A stretch of DNA of 64,000 nt from an uncultured Micrococcales bacterium (GCA_903909605.1 CAIVWH010000010.1:89798-153797), one strand, 5' to 3'; positions 49,351 through 58,083 are shown, numbered from the stretch's first letter. Program-made: numbers and translations. Notes: a model not told the origin generated them from the letters alone.

Positions 49351-52300
49351 GTGAGCGGCTTCACCCACTTGCACGCGGCATCGGCCTATTCGGCACACTA
49401 CGGAGTCACTCGGCCCGAGTTAATGGCCGAGGCTGCTGCAAGTTTGGGAATGACCTCACTTGCCATCACAGATCGCGACGGTCTCTACGGTTCGGTGAAA
49501 CACATCGGCGCTTGTCTCGCGCTCGGCATCTCGCCGATTGTCGGAGTCAGCCTCGAGGTTGTCGACGACGAGTTTGAACACCTGGCACGAGTTGTGGTGT
49601 TAGCGCGCGGTCACGATTCGGGAATCGGCTGGTCAACGCTGTGCTCGGTCGTTTCTGCCGCACACGGCTACGACGTGTCAAACGTTGACGACCGCGGCAA
49701 GAAGTTGGCGCGCAACAAGAGCGAACGCATCGCAATTCGCCGAGGAGACCTAGCGCGAATAATCGCCGAGAGTCTTGGTGCTTGCACGGTGCTTCTAGGC
49801 AACAACAGCGACGTTGGTCGTTCTGTGCTCGGCGCGTCACGCGATGAAGCGCTCAAGTTGCTGCAACCTTGGCTCGATCTGTTTGCCATACCAAACACAC
49901 TCGCCATAGAGGTAGCAACACTGCTCACCGAACCGAACACCGAGGGTTCAACACTTCAGGCATCGCGCATGCTGCAACTCGCCGACTTTGCCGGGGTCAG
50001 CGCCGTACTCACCAACCAGGTGCGCTACCTAACCCCCGACGATGCAGTAACCGCCGACGTACTCGACGCAGCCCGCTTCCTCGAACCGCTGGGCTTCTTT
50101 CAGGTGCAACCGAACGCCCAAGCCTGGCTCAAACCACCGCGGCTCATGCACGCTCTCGCGCACGAGGTATGCGGCGACCCCGAACGAGCCAGGCAGCTCA
50201 TCCGCGACACCCAACTGCTGGCCGATCGACTACGGCTCGACCCGCCGAGCGACTGCGGCTGGGGCAAGCCCAAGACTCCCGAGAAGAGCACGCTCGGCAT
50301 AGATGGCGACCCGTTCCAAGTGCTGCAGCAAAAGGCACAGGCGGCCATCAGCCACCGCTACCCAAGCGCATCCGAGGCAACGCTTCGCGAGGTGAACCAC
50401 AGGCTCAACCAAGAGCTGATCACCATTGGGCAACTCGGCTTTGCCACATACTTTCTGACCGTTGCCGATGTCGCCCAAATGATTCGCGACATGAAGATTC
50501 GCATCGCGGCCCGCGGCTCTGGCGCCGGTTCGCTGGTGAACTACCTGCTTGGCATCAGCGGAGTCGACCCAATCGAGCACGAGTTGCTGTTCGAACGCTT
50601 TCTAAGCACCGAGCGCAGCAGTCTGCCCGATATCGACATCGATGTCGAATCGGCAAGGCGGCACGACATCTATCGCAACATCTTCAGGCGGTACGGATCA
50701 TCACGAGTCACGCTGCTCTCGATGCAGAGCACCTATCGCGGTCGTGGGGCCGTGCGCGACAGCGGCTTGGCTCTCGGGCTCGACGAAGACGAAATAGATC
50801 AACTCGCCAAGAACGTTTGGCGACTCAGCGCTGGCAGTTTCAGAAACGCTGTTGGCCAGAAGCCGGAGCTTGCCGAACTACGCGACGCGCTCGAATCCGA
50901 TCGCAAGATGAATTTGCTTGTCGACATCACCGAACGACTCAACCGACTACCACGACACATTTCGATGCATCCGTGCGGAGTGATTCTGGGCGACTCGAGC
51001 CTGCTAAAACTCACCTCAATCGAACAAAGCGGCATGGGCTTGCCAATGAGCCAGTTCGACAAAGACGATATGGACCCGATGGGGATGCTCAAACTCGACG
51101 TACTCGGTGTACGCATGCAAAGCGCCATGGCCTATGCGGTTCGCGAGATTGCTCGAGTTCGCGGCGAAGAACTCGACCTCGATGCCATCGACAGAGCAGA
51201 CCCCGAGACTTTCAAGAACATCCGCACCACAAACACGCTCGGCATCTTTCAGATCGAGAGCCCAGGTCAACGTGAATTAACTGGCAAGCACCAGCCGACC
51301 GAATTCAACGACCTAACCATTCAGATCTCGCTGTTTCGACCTGGCCCAATGAAGGGCAACATGATTGCCCCATACCTAGATGGCCGGCACAAATTCGCCC
51401 AGCCCGACTACATGCACAAAGATCTCGAGCCGATCCTGCGCGAAACCTTTGGAGTCGTGGTCTTCCACGAGCACGTACTGCGCATCCTCAACGTGATGAC
51501 CGGCTGCACACTAGCCAAAGCCGACGAACTACGTCGCTCACTCGAAGACCCGCGGGTCAAACCCGAAATCGAAAAGTTCTTTCGCACGAAGTGCACAGAG
51601 CGCGGTTACTCGAAGCAGGTAATCGACCGGGTCTGGCAGGTGCTTGAGGGGTTCTCGAGTTTCGGCTTCTGCAAGGCACACGGGGCCGCCTTCGCCCTGC
51701 CCACCTACCAGAGCGCCTGGCTCAAGACCCACTACCCCGTCGAGTTCATGGCCGGGCTGTTCACCCACGACCCAGGCATGTATCCGCGCAGGCTGCTGCT
51801 TGCCGAGGCAAGAAGGCTTGGCGTGCGAATCCTGCCGATCGATGTGAATCTCTCGAGTGACGAATACCTCGTCGAGCGCCACGGCGAAGAGTTGGCCGTG
51901 CGCCTAGCAATCACCGATGTCACCGGCATCAGCCAGGCCGAGATCGGGCGAATTCTGGCCGAGCGACCGTTTAGCGATATCGGCGACTTCTATTCGCGGG
52001 CCAAACCGAGCCGCAAGACTTTCGACACCCTAGGTCAGATAGGTGCGCTCGATGGCCTAAAACTCGGCGACTTCGGCCCGCAGCACACTCGCGGCGACAT
52101 CATGGCAATGGTTCGCAAACTGAACTCGGCCAAGAAGCGCAAGCCCTCTGAGCAAGAGGCGCCGACCCTCGACTTCGACTTCGGCGACCTGCCGCGCGGA
52201 AACCCCGAGCCGAGCAATGCCGAGAAGGTTGAAGCCGAACTTCGCCTGCTCGGACTCGACTACACCGAACACGTGCTCGAGCAATACCGCCCGATGCTCG

Positions 52301-52656
52301 ACGAGATGGGCGTGGTGCGTTCAAACGAGCTGGCAAACCTGCGCAGCAAGAGCGATGTTCTGGTTGCCGGTGTGCGAGTCGCCACCCAGACCCCACCGAT
52401 GCGCTCTGGCAAGCGAGTTGTCTTTCTCAGCCTCGACGACGGCTATGGATGCTCCGACGCAACCTTCTTCGAAGACGCACAGGCTCGCTGCAGTCACATT
52501 CTTTTCAACACGAAGTTGCTGTTGGTTGCCGGTAAGACTCGGCGCACGGGAGTGCGCGGAGTTTCACTCATGGCCGAGAATGCCTGGGATCTTCGCGAGC
52601 TTTGGCAACAGTGGAGTGCAGCTCGCCCGAAGGAATCCGAGATGCTGGCTAGTTGA
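49351..52656 (+). CDS. dnaE2: Error-prone DNA polymerase DnaE2 (ImuC)
   Basis: 1101-residue C-family polymerase for SOS translesion synthesis. PHP domain at the N-terminus (FTHLHAASAYSAHYGVTRP), catalytic Asp cluster LPDIDIDVESARR, fingers, a (HhH)2 region and a C-terminal OB fold. Short length and the missing C-terminal clamp/tau region separate it from replicative DnaE1. GTG start with GGAG upstream. In mycobacteria it needs ImuB to reach the clamp; the partner is not in the window. Expected to be LexA-regulated through the promoter ahead of DUF6504. Overlaps the convergent ygiD end by eight bases. Confidence 0.94.
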   Translation: MSGFTHLHAASAYSAHYGVTRPELMAEAAASLGMTSLAITDRDGLYGSVKHIGACLALGISPIVGVSLEVVDDEFEHLARVVVLARGHDSGIGWSTLCSVVSAAHGYDVSNVDDRGKKLARNKSERIAIRRGDLARIIAESLGACTVLLGNNSDVGRSVLGASRDEALKLLQPWLDLFAIPNTLAIEVATLLTEPNTEGSTLQASRMLQLADFAGVSAVLTNQVRYLTPDDAVTADVLDAARFLEPLGFFQVQPNAQAWLKPPRLMHALAHEVCGDPERARQLIRDTQLLADRLRLDPPSDCGWGKPKTPEKSTLGIDGDPFQVLQQKAQAAISHRYPSASEATLREVNHRLNQELITIGQLGFATYFLTVADVAQMIRDMKIRIAARGSGAGSLVNYLLGISGVDPIEHELLFERFLSTERSSLPDIDIDVESARRHDIYRNIFRRYGSSRVTLLSMQSTYRGRGAVRDSGLALGLDEDEIDQLAKNVWRLSAGSFRNAVGQKPELAELRDALESDRKMNLLVDITERLNRLPRHISMHPCGVILGDSSLLKLTSIEQSGMGLPMSQFDKDDMDPMGMLKLDVLGVRMQSAMAYAVREIARVRGEELDLDAIDRADPETFKNIRTTNTLGIFQIESPGQRELTGKHQPTEFNDLTIQISLFRPGPMKGNMIAPYLDGRHKFAQPDYMHKDLEPILRETFGVVVFHEHVLRILNVMTGCTLAKADELRRSLEDPRVKPEIEKFFRTKCTERGYSKQVIDRVWQVLEGFSSFGFCKAHGAAFALPTYQSAWLKTHYPVEFMAGLFTHDPGMYPRRLLLAEARRLGVRILPIDVNLSSDEYLVERHGEELAVRLAITDVTGISQAEIGRILAERPFSDIGDFYSRAKPSRKTFDTLGQIGALDGLKLGDFGPQHTRGDIMAMVRKLNSAKKRKPSEQEAPTLDFDFGDLPRGNPEPSNAEKVEAELRLLGLDYTEHVLEQYRPMLDEMGVVRSNELANLRSKSDVLVAGVRVATQTPPMRSGKRVVFLSLDDGYGCSDATFFEDAQARCSHILFNTKLLLVAGKTRRTGVRGVSLMAENAWDLRELWQQWSAARPKESEMLAS

Positions 52657-53446
52657 CCTGAATCGACCGCTTGGCAAGACCCATGAAATAACCATCGATC
52701 TTGGTTTCAGGAATCTGCTCAGGGTCGAGCGATGCACCGAGTGTCACGAACAGTGGCGTGAAGTGCTCAACGGTTGGGTGCGCATACGGCATTCCAGGGG
52801 CAAGTGTCTTGTAGTTGATGAGCGACTCGACATCACCGCGCGACAAAGCCTCTTTCGCCCAAAGATCAAACTCGGATGACCATCCTGGAGCTGCGGCGTC
52901 GGTGCGCCAGTCGCGAATGAATGGCAGGCCGTGAGTCATGAAGCCAGAGCCAATAATCAAAACTCCCTCATCGCGAAGCGGGCGAAGTCGGCGGCCGAGT
53001 TCGAGAAGTCGAACCGGGTCGTGAGTTGGCATGCTGAGCTGAACCACTGGGATGTCGGCATCGGGATACATGACCTTGAGCGGAACCCATGCTCCGTGGT
53101 CGAGGCCACGGGAAGGGTGTTGGTGCAGCGGCTCGGTATCCGGCATCAACTTGGCAACCATCTCGCCCAGCCAACTGGCATCCGGGGTCTCGTATTTCAT
53201 GTTGTAGAAACGCGGCGAGAAGCCGCCGAAGTCATAGATCAGCGGGGTGTTGGCGCTGGTTGAGGAAATCGCTACAGGAGCACTCTCCCAGTGGGCAGAA
53301 ACGATCAGAATCGCCTTGGGATTGACCAGCTCGCCAGCGGCATTGGTGAGCCCGGCCGACCAGCCAGAAAGCTGACTCATCCAGAGTTGATCGTCAAGCA
53401 GCGGAGGAGCACCGTGTGAGATGTAGAGAGCGGGTGGCTGGTTCAT
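52649..53446 (-). CDS. ygiD: 4,5-DOPA-extradiol-dioxygenase-like protein
   Basis: 265 residues from MNQPPALYISHGAPP (ATG 53446). LigB-type non-haem metalloenzyme with conserved His in YISHGAPP, SAHWES and LDHGAWVPL, and a GSGFMTHGL segment. The family opens aromatic rings such as DOPA; the physiological substrate in bacteria is unclear. A longer frame to 53551 would run through the promoter and is rejected. Upstream are TTGACT-N17-TTTACT, six bases to ATG, and a perfect 16-bp palindrome over the -35. Confidence 0.88.
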   Translation of the reverse strand: MNQPPALYISHGAPPLLDDQLWMSQLSGWSAGLTNAAGELVNPKAILIVSAHWESAPVAISSTSANTPLIYDFGGFSPRFYNMKYETPDASWLGEMVAKLMPDTEPLHQHPSRGLDHGAWVPLKVMYPDADIPVVQLSMPTHDPVRLLELGRRLRPLRDEGVLIIGSGFMTHGLPFIRDWRTDAAAPGWSSEFDLWAKEALSRGDVESLINYKTLAPGMPYAHPTVEHFTPLFVTLGASLDPEQIPETKIDGYFMGLAKRSIQVN

Positions 53447-53481
53447 GAATTTAGTAAAGCCCCCCTTGACTAAATAGTCAA
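53447..53481 (-). promoter_or_regulatory. ygiD promoter with palindromic operator
   Basis: TTGACT (53481-53476), 17 bases, TTTACT (53458-53453), six bases to ATG. TTGACTAAATAGTCAA (53466-53481) is a perfect palindrome overlapping the -35; ATTTAGT/ACTAAAT (53449-53475) forms a second, wider inverted repeat. Size and symmetry suit a MarR- or PadR-type repressor; none is encoded nearby. Confidence 0.7.
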
Positions 53482-53487
53482 GCCATT

Positions 53488-55215
53488 TCAGTATCGTTGC
53501 CGCCGAAATCGCTTGAAGGCCACAGCCATCAATATCAAGGACCACATCCATAGAACAAGCAATTTATGATCCGGAGACAAGGTCAAGACATTGATGACAG
53601 CCCCTGGACAAACTTCCGCCATTGGCTCTCCAGGGTAGTAAATCAAGGTGCCATCCACATAAGGAAACACATTAGAAGTTGTCCGCAGAATATCTGTCGC
53701 CAAAACACTTCCTAAACCGATTTCAATCAAGCCGCAACCAAGGATGAATCCTTGGGTAACAAATATAAACGCGACGGTAGCAAGACCTGGGTTCCTAAAG
53801 ATCACTCCAAGCGCAAAACCGAGCACCCCACTGGCTAACTGCACCAGAAACAATCTGCTCAAAAAGAAACCTGCTGCTGACCAGAAAACCGCTCTATCGG
53901 TGAATGCCTCTTGGTGTGTCCAATACGTCAACGCAAGGCCCACTATTCCGCAAATAAGTGATGTCGCCGAGACCAAAGCGACCAAAGCAAGTAATTTGCC
54001 GGTCAAAAGTAATCTTCTAGAAGGCACGCCAATTAGCTCACGTCGCAAGGATCGATTGCTGAGTCGCTCGCTAAAGAGCGATTGTGCGGCAAAACCAACC
54101 AGCAACGATGCGCTCCAAATACCGGCACATAGGAAACGCCCTATTCCAGCCTCTTGCATTATTTGACTGTTGGCTGGGTCCAATCCATCAAGACTAGTGA
54201 AAACTGGTAATGGCGAAATTGCCGGCAGCAGGACGACTAACACCATGCACAGCATGATGGAAATAAGGAATATGCGAGATCTGCCTGCGCTTAATATCTC
54301 TCCGACTACGAGTCGCCGCAAAGATAAGGAAGGTAACTTCGTCGAAGCGTAGCTCTGTATTACTTTGAAGCCTTCCTTTCCAGCTGAAACAGAATCGAAT
54401 TTGAGAAGCAGATGAGACGCAATGGCGACATAAATAAATAGCCAAACAAGAAATACCGCTAGACACCAAGCCGAACTCAAACTGGATTTGGGAATCGGCC
54501 CGAAACTATAGACGGTCGCTCCAGGCATTTGAACTACCCCTTGGATAGCTGCAACTGGCGTGAAGTCAGAAAGTGTACCCCAGCTGAAAGGCTTGAAAAC
54601 TAGCAGGATCACTGGAAGCAGTAGAAACGCGAATAGACCATGAAAAGCAGCGCCGTTCAACGTTTTAGAAATCGTTGGTATACACACGCCAAGAGTTGCT
54701 GAAAGCCCTGCCACTAAAGACTGGACTGCGGCCAAGGCCAATCTATGTGAAACCGGTATGGTCTCGACGTGACCAATAGAAAGGATCCATCCACTAATAA
54801 ATGTGGACATGGACAAGCCGAGGAATGAAGCCAGCGCTGAGGCCGAAAGTGCAACCACAAGCTTGGTGAACAAAATGCGACTTGGTGAACCAGTCGTTAA
54901 CCTCGATCGGGCAAAGACTGCACCAACCCTTTCAAATCGCATCAACGAGAAACCGACGACGAAAGATGCAACAGCAACCGGTATTTCAAAAACGGTGAGC
55001 GTCTCAATATAGGTAATCGGTCCAAGCTTGTTCAAAATGACAAGCCGTGGGACAAGGGTTGCAAGAAATGCTAAAAGCGGCCCTAACGTGGCGGGACCAA
55101 GAAATATGAGACCTAGAAGAATCTGAAAGGATCGAACATTTAGAAGTTTGACGAGCTCTGATTGGACACTCCCACCAGCCGCCTTCCAAGAACCGCCTGC
55201 AACAGTCGAAATCAT
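53488..55215 (-). CDS. ABC exporter permease, two six-helix halves fused
   Basis: 575 residues with about 12 hydrophobic helices in two similar halves, each resembling an ABC-2 permease (first half about 1-285; second from RLVVGEILSAGRSRIFL onward, with SLFSERLSNRSLRRELIGVPSRRLLLTGKLLAL as coupling-like loop and a matching SLMRFERVGAVFARSR loop in the first). Such a fusion would form the full pore with the single ATPase. The start overlaps the ATPase stop by four bases. The DNA is visibly more A/T-rich than its neighbours. Substrate unknown; the small secreted protein in the operon is the obvious candidate. Confidence 0.75.
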   Translation of the reverse strand: MISTVAGGSWKAAGGSVQSELVKLLNVRSFQILLGLIFLGPATLGPLLAFLATLVPRLVILNKLGPITYIETLTVFEIPVAVASFVVGFSLMRFERVGAVFARSRLTTGSPSRILFTKLVVALSASALASFLGLSMSTFISGWILSIGHVETIPVSHRLALAAVQSLVAGLSATLGVCIPTISKTLNGAAFHGLFAFLLLPVILLVFKPFSWGTLSDFTPVAAIQGVVQMPGATVYSFGPIPKSSLSSAWCLAVFLVWLFIYVAIASHLLLKFDSVSAGKEGFKVIQSYASTKLPSLSLRRLVVGEILSAGRSRIFLISIMLCMVLVVLLPAISPLPVFTSLDGLDPANSQIMQEAGIGRFLCAGIWSASLLVGFAAQSLFSERLSNRSLRRELIGVPSRRLLLTGKLLALVALVSATSLICGIVGLALTYWTHQEAFTDRAVFWSAAGFFLSRLFLVQLASGVLGFALGVIFRNPGLATVAFIFVTQGFILGCGLIEIGLGSVLATDILRTTSNVFPYVDGTLIYYPGEPMAEVCPGAVINVLTLSPDHKLLVLWMWSLILMAVAFKRFRRQRY

Positions 55216-56114
55216 CGACTAGTTTCTATAGCTCTGAACTCCAGGGAATTTTCGACCAGGCGTTTGTAGACGTTTTCTAGCGATGATCTTTTTGCCGTCA
55301 ATCCGTGAAGAATTATTCCATTAAGAGCAGCCAGTTCACCCATCACACTGGGAGAAACACCATAAACGACAAACTCCTGGCCAACATCTTCAAAGCGGTA
55401 ACCGTGCGACGTGAGCACGTCAGTAAGTTTGCTTGAGTCTGGAGTCATAACAGACGTCACGACGCCTAGAAGTTCACTAGTCATAGCATCAGCTAGAACG
55501 CGTCCACCACCAATGACGATAACCCGTTGCGCAAACAGCTCAAGCTCGGACATCTGGTGCGATGACACTAGTACGGTTTTCCCATCTTTTGAAAGGTTCT
55601 CCATAAGCCTGCGAAACCAAGTAATCCCTTCAACATCCAAGCCATTAAGTGATTCATCGAAAATATAAACATGAGGATCACCAAGCATGGCGCCAGCGAT
55701 GTTTAAACGTTGCTTCATTCCTAGAGAAAAAGACTCGACCCTTTTTTGCATTGCCGACCGGAGACCTACTTGCTCAAGGACATCCAAGACGCGCTTGCGA
55801 GATATCCCATAGGCGGCCGCAATTGAGCGCAAATAACCGTAAGCGGTGAGCCCTGGATGCATCCCATCAACATCCAGGGCCGCACCCACGTGCATTATGG
55901 GGTCCTTCAACTTTGCGTACGCAGTCCCGCCAAAATCAGCGTTCCCCGCTGTAGGAAATTCCAAGGCAAGGAGGATTCTTAGAATGGTCGTCTTGCCTGC
56001 CCCATTCGGGCCAACCAGGCCTGTAACTTGACCCGGCTTCACAGTGAAGCTGATGCCCGAAATTACCCTTTTATCGCCGAAATTCTTTCTCAGCCCGCTA
56101 ACGCGAATTTGCAA
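55212..56114 (-). CDS. ABC exporter ATP-binding protein (BcrA/CcmA-like)
   Basis: 300 residues: Walker A GPNGAGKTT (residues 35-43), signature variant FSLGMKQRLNIAGAM, Walker B VYIFDESLNGLD and switch His in SSHQMSEL. The SLGMKQR variant is typical of peptide-antibiotic export/immunity ATPases (bacitracin, lantibiotic LanF type). TTG start, seven bases after the secreted-protein gene. A C-terminal ~75-residue extension follows the core. Confidence 0.85.
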   Translation of the reverse strand: MQIRVSGLRKNFGDKRVISGISFTVKPGQVTGLVGPNGAGKTTILRILLALEFPTAGNADFGGTAYAKLKDPIMHVGAALDVDGMHPGLTAYGYLRSIAAAYGISRKRVLDVLEQVGLRSAMQKRVESFSLGMKQRLNIAGAMLGDPHVYIFDESLNGLDVEGITWFRRLMENLSKDGKTVLVSSHQMSELELFAQRVIVIGGGRVLADAMTSELLGVVTSVMTPDSSKLTDVLTSHGYRFEDVGQEFVVYGVSPSVMGELAALNGIILHGLTAKRSSLENVYKRLVENSLEFRAIETSR

Positions 56115-56121
56115 TCAAACG

Positions 56122-56439
56122 CTACTTGTATGTCAGATAGTCCGAGGACACGATGGTCGGGCATGAGGTGTGGTACCAGGCGATGCTGCCACCGCCACCT
56201 GTGATCGTGATCGCTGGGCTTGTAGCCGACCAAGGTGTGAAAGGCCAGACTGCGTTGCAACTGAAGTGAATGATCACGGAACCATTTCCAACGCATGACC
56301 CTGAAACCAGAATGTCTGTTGCGACGCCAACTGTAGGGCATGTGATTCCGGCTGCTTCAGCTGAGGTTGCCCCAACAATTGGCAGAAAAGCACTGATTGC
56401 GATTCCAGAGAAAATTGCCAATTTTCTTGATGTTTTCAT
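56122..56439 (-). CDS. Small secreted four-cysteine protein, candidate ABC-exporter partner
   Basis: 105 residues. Sec signal peptide (MKTSRKLAIF, hydrophobic core, cleavage near SAEA-AG) and a ~75-residue mature part with Cys34, Cys49, Cys61 and Cys93, two CPT repeats (ITCPT, TSCPT), a GGGG turn and aromatic residues; few charges. I do not recognise the family. ATG with GGGGAG five bases upstream. It heads an operon with the ABC ATPase and permease, an arrangement seen in secreted bacteriocins with dedicated immunity transporters. That function is inferred from context. Confidence 0.7.
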   Translation of the reverse strand: MKTSRKLAIFSGIAISAFLPIVGATSAEAAGITCPTVGVATDILVSGSCVGNGSVIIHFSCNAVWPFTPWSATSPAITITGGGGSIAWYHTSCPTIVSSDYLTYK

Positions 56440-56495
56440 ACTCTCCCCAAATTAATAAATCAACGAAAGAAATAGTTTCGCGAGCCCCCCCCAAT

Positions 56496-56511
56496 TGAGG
56501 TTTCAACCTCA
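56496..56511. repeat. Palindrome upstream of the secreted-protein operon
   Basis: TGAGGTTTCAACCTCA, perfect arms of seven around TC, next to a run of eight C (56485-56492). It lies 57 bases upstream of the small secreted protein's ATG and could be an operator. Confidence 0.45.
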
Positions 56512-56521
56512 CTCGAATTGT

Positions 56522-56560
56522 AAAGCCTGGCTCATGATTCCTGGGTGCCTGGCAGGCTTT
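56522..56560 (-). terminator. Hairpin after deoC
   Basis: AAAGCCTG pairs with CAGGCTTT around a 23-base loop; the minus strand continues ACAATTC. Weak U content. Confidence 0.45.
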
Positions 56561-56565
56561 GTGAT

Positions 56566-57249
56566 TTATTCGTTATCGAACTCGGCCAGGATGCCAAGCG
56601 TGTTCGATGTGCCGATGCGGTTGGCCCCGGCCTCCAGCATGTCGATTGCCGCGTCGAGGGTACGAACACCCCCGGATGCCTTTACCCCAAGGCGGTCACC
56701 CACCGTGGCTCGCATCAGTTTGATTGCATCCACCGTTGCCCCACCCGAACCGTAGCCGGTCGAGGTCTTCACGAAGTCGGCACCGGCCGCCTCGCTGATC
56801 TTGCAAGCTGCGACAATTTCATCATCGGTGAGCGAGGCGGTCTCGAGAATCACCTTCACGGTCGCCGAATTGGCGTGAGCCACTTCGCAGACGATTTCGA
56901 TGTAGCGACGAACGCCATCCTCGTCACCTGAGCGGTAATGCCCGAGCGGAAACACCATGTCGATCTCTTTGACACCGTTCTTCACGGCCTCAACTGCCTC
57001 TTCAGCCAGGATGTGGCGCGAAACGTTCGCGTGCGGAAACCCAATCACTGAACAAAGTGCGGTGCTACCCCAGCCACCGACCGAAGCGGCGGTCGCCAGG
57101 TTAATGCCGGCAACGACATAGGCGGCGCATCCGGTTTGCTGTGCTAGCTGCGCATTCTTGATGACGTCTTCTTTTGTGGCCTCCGGCTTGAGCACGGTGT
57201 GCTCGAGGGTTGCTGCAACTTGTTCTCTGGTGTATCCGCGGTAACTCAT
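56566..57249 (-). CDS. deoC: Deoxyribose-phosphate aldolase
   Basis: 227-residue class I aldolase splitting 2-deoxyribose-5-phosphate to acetaldehyde and glyceraldehyde-3-phosphate. The Schiff-base Lys is in DFVKTSTGYGSGGAT, and the second Lys in VKASGGVRTLDAA; KVILETASLTD is also characteristic. ATG overlaps the end of the upstream membrane-protein gene by four bases. Confidence 0.95.
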   Translation of the reverse strand: MSYRGYTREQVAATLEHTVLKPEATKEDVIKNAQLAQQTGCAAYVVAGINLATAASVGGWGSTALCSVIGFPHANVSRHILAEEAVEAVKNGVKEIDMVFPLGHYRSGDEDGVRRYIEIVCEVAHANSATVKVILETASLTDDEIVAACKISEAAGADFVKTSTGYGSGGATVDAIKLMRATVGDRLGVKASGGVRTLDAAIDMLEAGANRIGTSNTLGILAEFDNE

Positions 57250-57659
57250 GACTTCAGTCTAAGTTCGCGGTGTGCCTTGACGATTGCAATCAATCCGCAA
57301 AGGGTAAGGGTCACCAATCCGGTTGCGCTCATCAGGCCGAAAGTTTTTGCCATTTCCAGGTAGGCACTGCCCTGCTGCTGCGCCGTTTCGGTGGTTTGCA
57401 AATCAAGGCCGAGGCCCAAAATCGCATAGTAAATAGCGAAGAAAACGACGAATACACCGCCGGCTACGATTACCAAACCTCGGATGTTGAACCCGCGGCC
57501 AGCCCTAAAGAGCGCGTCCGAAATCAGGAAGGCACTGGCGCCGAGCGAAATTGCCAAAAGTGGCAATGCCCAGATTACGAAGAACGAAATCACGGCGAAC
57601 AGCAGCGCAAAGCCGTAGCCAAAGCGCAGCAGCCTGGTCAATTTAGATCTCAAATCCAA
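57246..57659 (-). CDS. Small hydrophobic membrane protein, unknown family
   Basis: 137 residues with four predicted helices (about 14-35, 37-50, 60-85, 105-128) and short basic ends. No recognisable motif. TTG start (MDLRSKLTRL) with GGAG five bases upstream. Overlaps deoC, suggesting co-expression. Not assigned a role. Confidence 0.65.
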   Translation of the reverse strand: MDLRSKLTRLLRFGYGFALLFAVISFFVIWALPLLAISLGASAFLISDALFRAGRGFNIRGLVIVAGGVFVVFFAIYYAILGLGLDLQTTETAQQQGSAYLEMAKTFGLMSATGLVTLTLCGLIAIVKAHRELRLKS

Positions 57660-57691
57660 GGAATCTCCGTTCGCAGCCCCAGGTTCAAATC

Positions 57692-57703
57692 TAGGCTTTG
57701 TTT
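57692..57703 (+). promoter_or_regulatory. Putative -10 of a leaderless DUF167 mRNA
   Basis: TAGGCT at 57692-57697 and six bases to the ATG at 57704. Confidence 0.45.
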
Positions 57704-57928
57704 ATGCAGATTTCGGTGCGGGTCAAGCCAGGCTCAACAAAGGGCCCGCTGGTTGAGGTGGCCGAAGATGGCAGCCTTACCGTCTATCTGCGACAGCGCG
57801 CTGTCGACGGAGCCGCCAACGAGGCCCTCATCGAGGTGCTGGCCAAGCACTTTGGTGTGCCCAAGAGAGATGTCGACATCGCGTCGGGTCACAGCTCGCG
57901 CATCAAGCGCATCCGAGTCTCTGTTTAG
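57704..57928 (+). CDS. DUF167/YggU family protein
   Basis: 74 residues from ATG (MQISVRVKPGSTKGPLVEV). Family core DGAANEALIEVLAKHFGVPKRDVDIASG followed by SRIKRIRV. Widely conserved, function unknown, possibly nucleic-acid binding. A TTG two codons earlier is possible, but the ATG fits the promoter spacing. Lone plus-strand gene. Confidence 0.88.
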   Translation: MQISVRVKPGSTKGPLVEVAEDGSLTVYLRQRAVDGAANEALIEVLAKHFGVPKRDVDIASGHSSRIKRIRVSV

Positions 57929-57957
57929 TCGGCGCCGCGGACATCCCGGCAAAAGAA

Positions 57958-57987
57958 AACCCTCGGACTCCAGAGAATCCGAGGGTT
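57958..57987. terminator. Terminator hairpin between DUF167 and tRNA-Ala
   Basis: AACCCTCGGA pairs with TCCGAGGGTT, 10-base loop. On the minus strand it is followed by TTCTTTTGCC (after AACCCTCGGA...GGGTTTTCTTTT), a good U-tract for tRNA-Ala; on the plus strand the tail is GTTAGTTG, weaker. Confidence 0.8.
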
Positions 57988-57992
57988 AGTTG

Positions 57993-58065
57993 TGGACCTA
58001 AGGGGATTTGAACCCCTGACCCCCTGCATGCCATGCAGGTGCGCTACCAGCTGCGCCATAGGCCC
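57993..58065 (-). tRNA. tRNA-Ala (GGC)
   Basis: 73-nt cloverleaf: acceptor GGGCCTA with TAGGTCC (one G-T pair), D-arm GGCGCAGCTGGTAGCGC, anticodon stem CCTGC/GCAGG with loop ATGGCAT giving GGC, T-arm GGGGTTCAAATCCCC. CCA not encoded. Confidence 0.95.
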
Positions 58066-58083
58066 GTGAACAACTTGTCTAGA

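Noticed and set aside
48886..49398. 170-codon minus-strand ORF covering DUF6504 and the LexA box
   Set aside because: The plus strand has the LexA box, promoter, Shine-Dalgarno and a known family; the antisense frame has none.
49869..51275. 468-codon ORF in another frame of dnaE2
   Set aside because: Arg/Pro/His-rich product typical of an off-frame read in GC-rich DNA; dnaE2 motifs occupy the same bases.
56122..56439. Assignment of the small secreted protein to the lactococcin 972 family
   Set aside because: Context (ABC transporter) is similar, but the cysteine pattern and lack of the family's Gly-Trp and terminal aromatic motifs do not fit.
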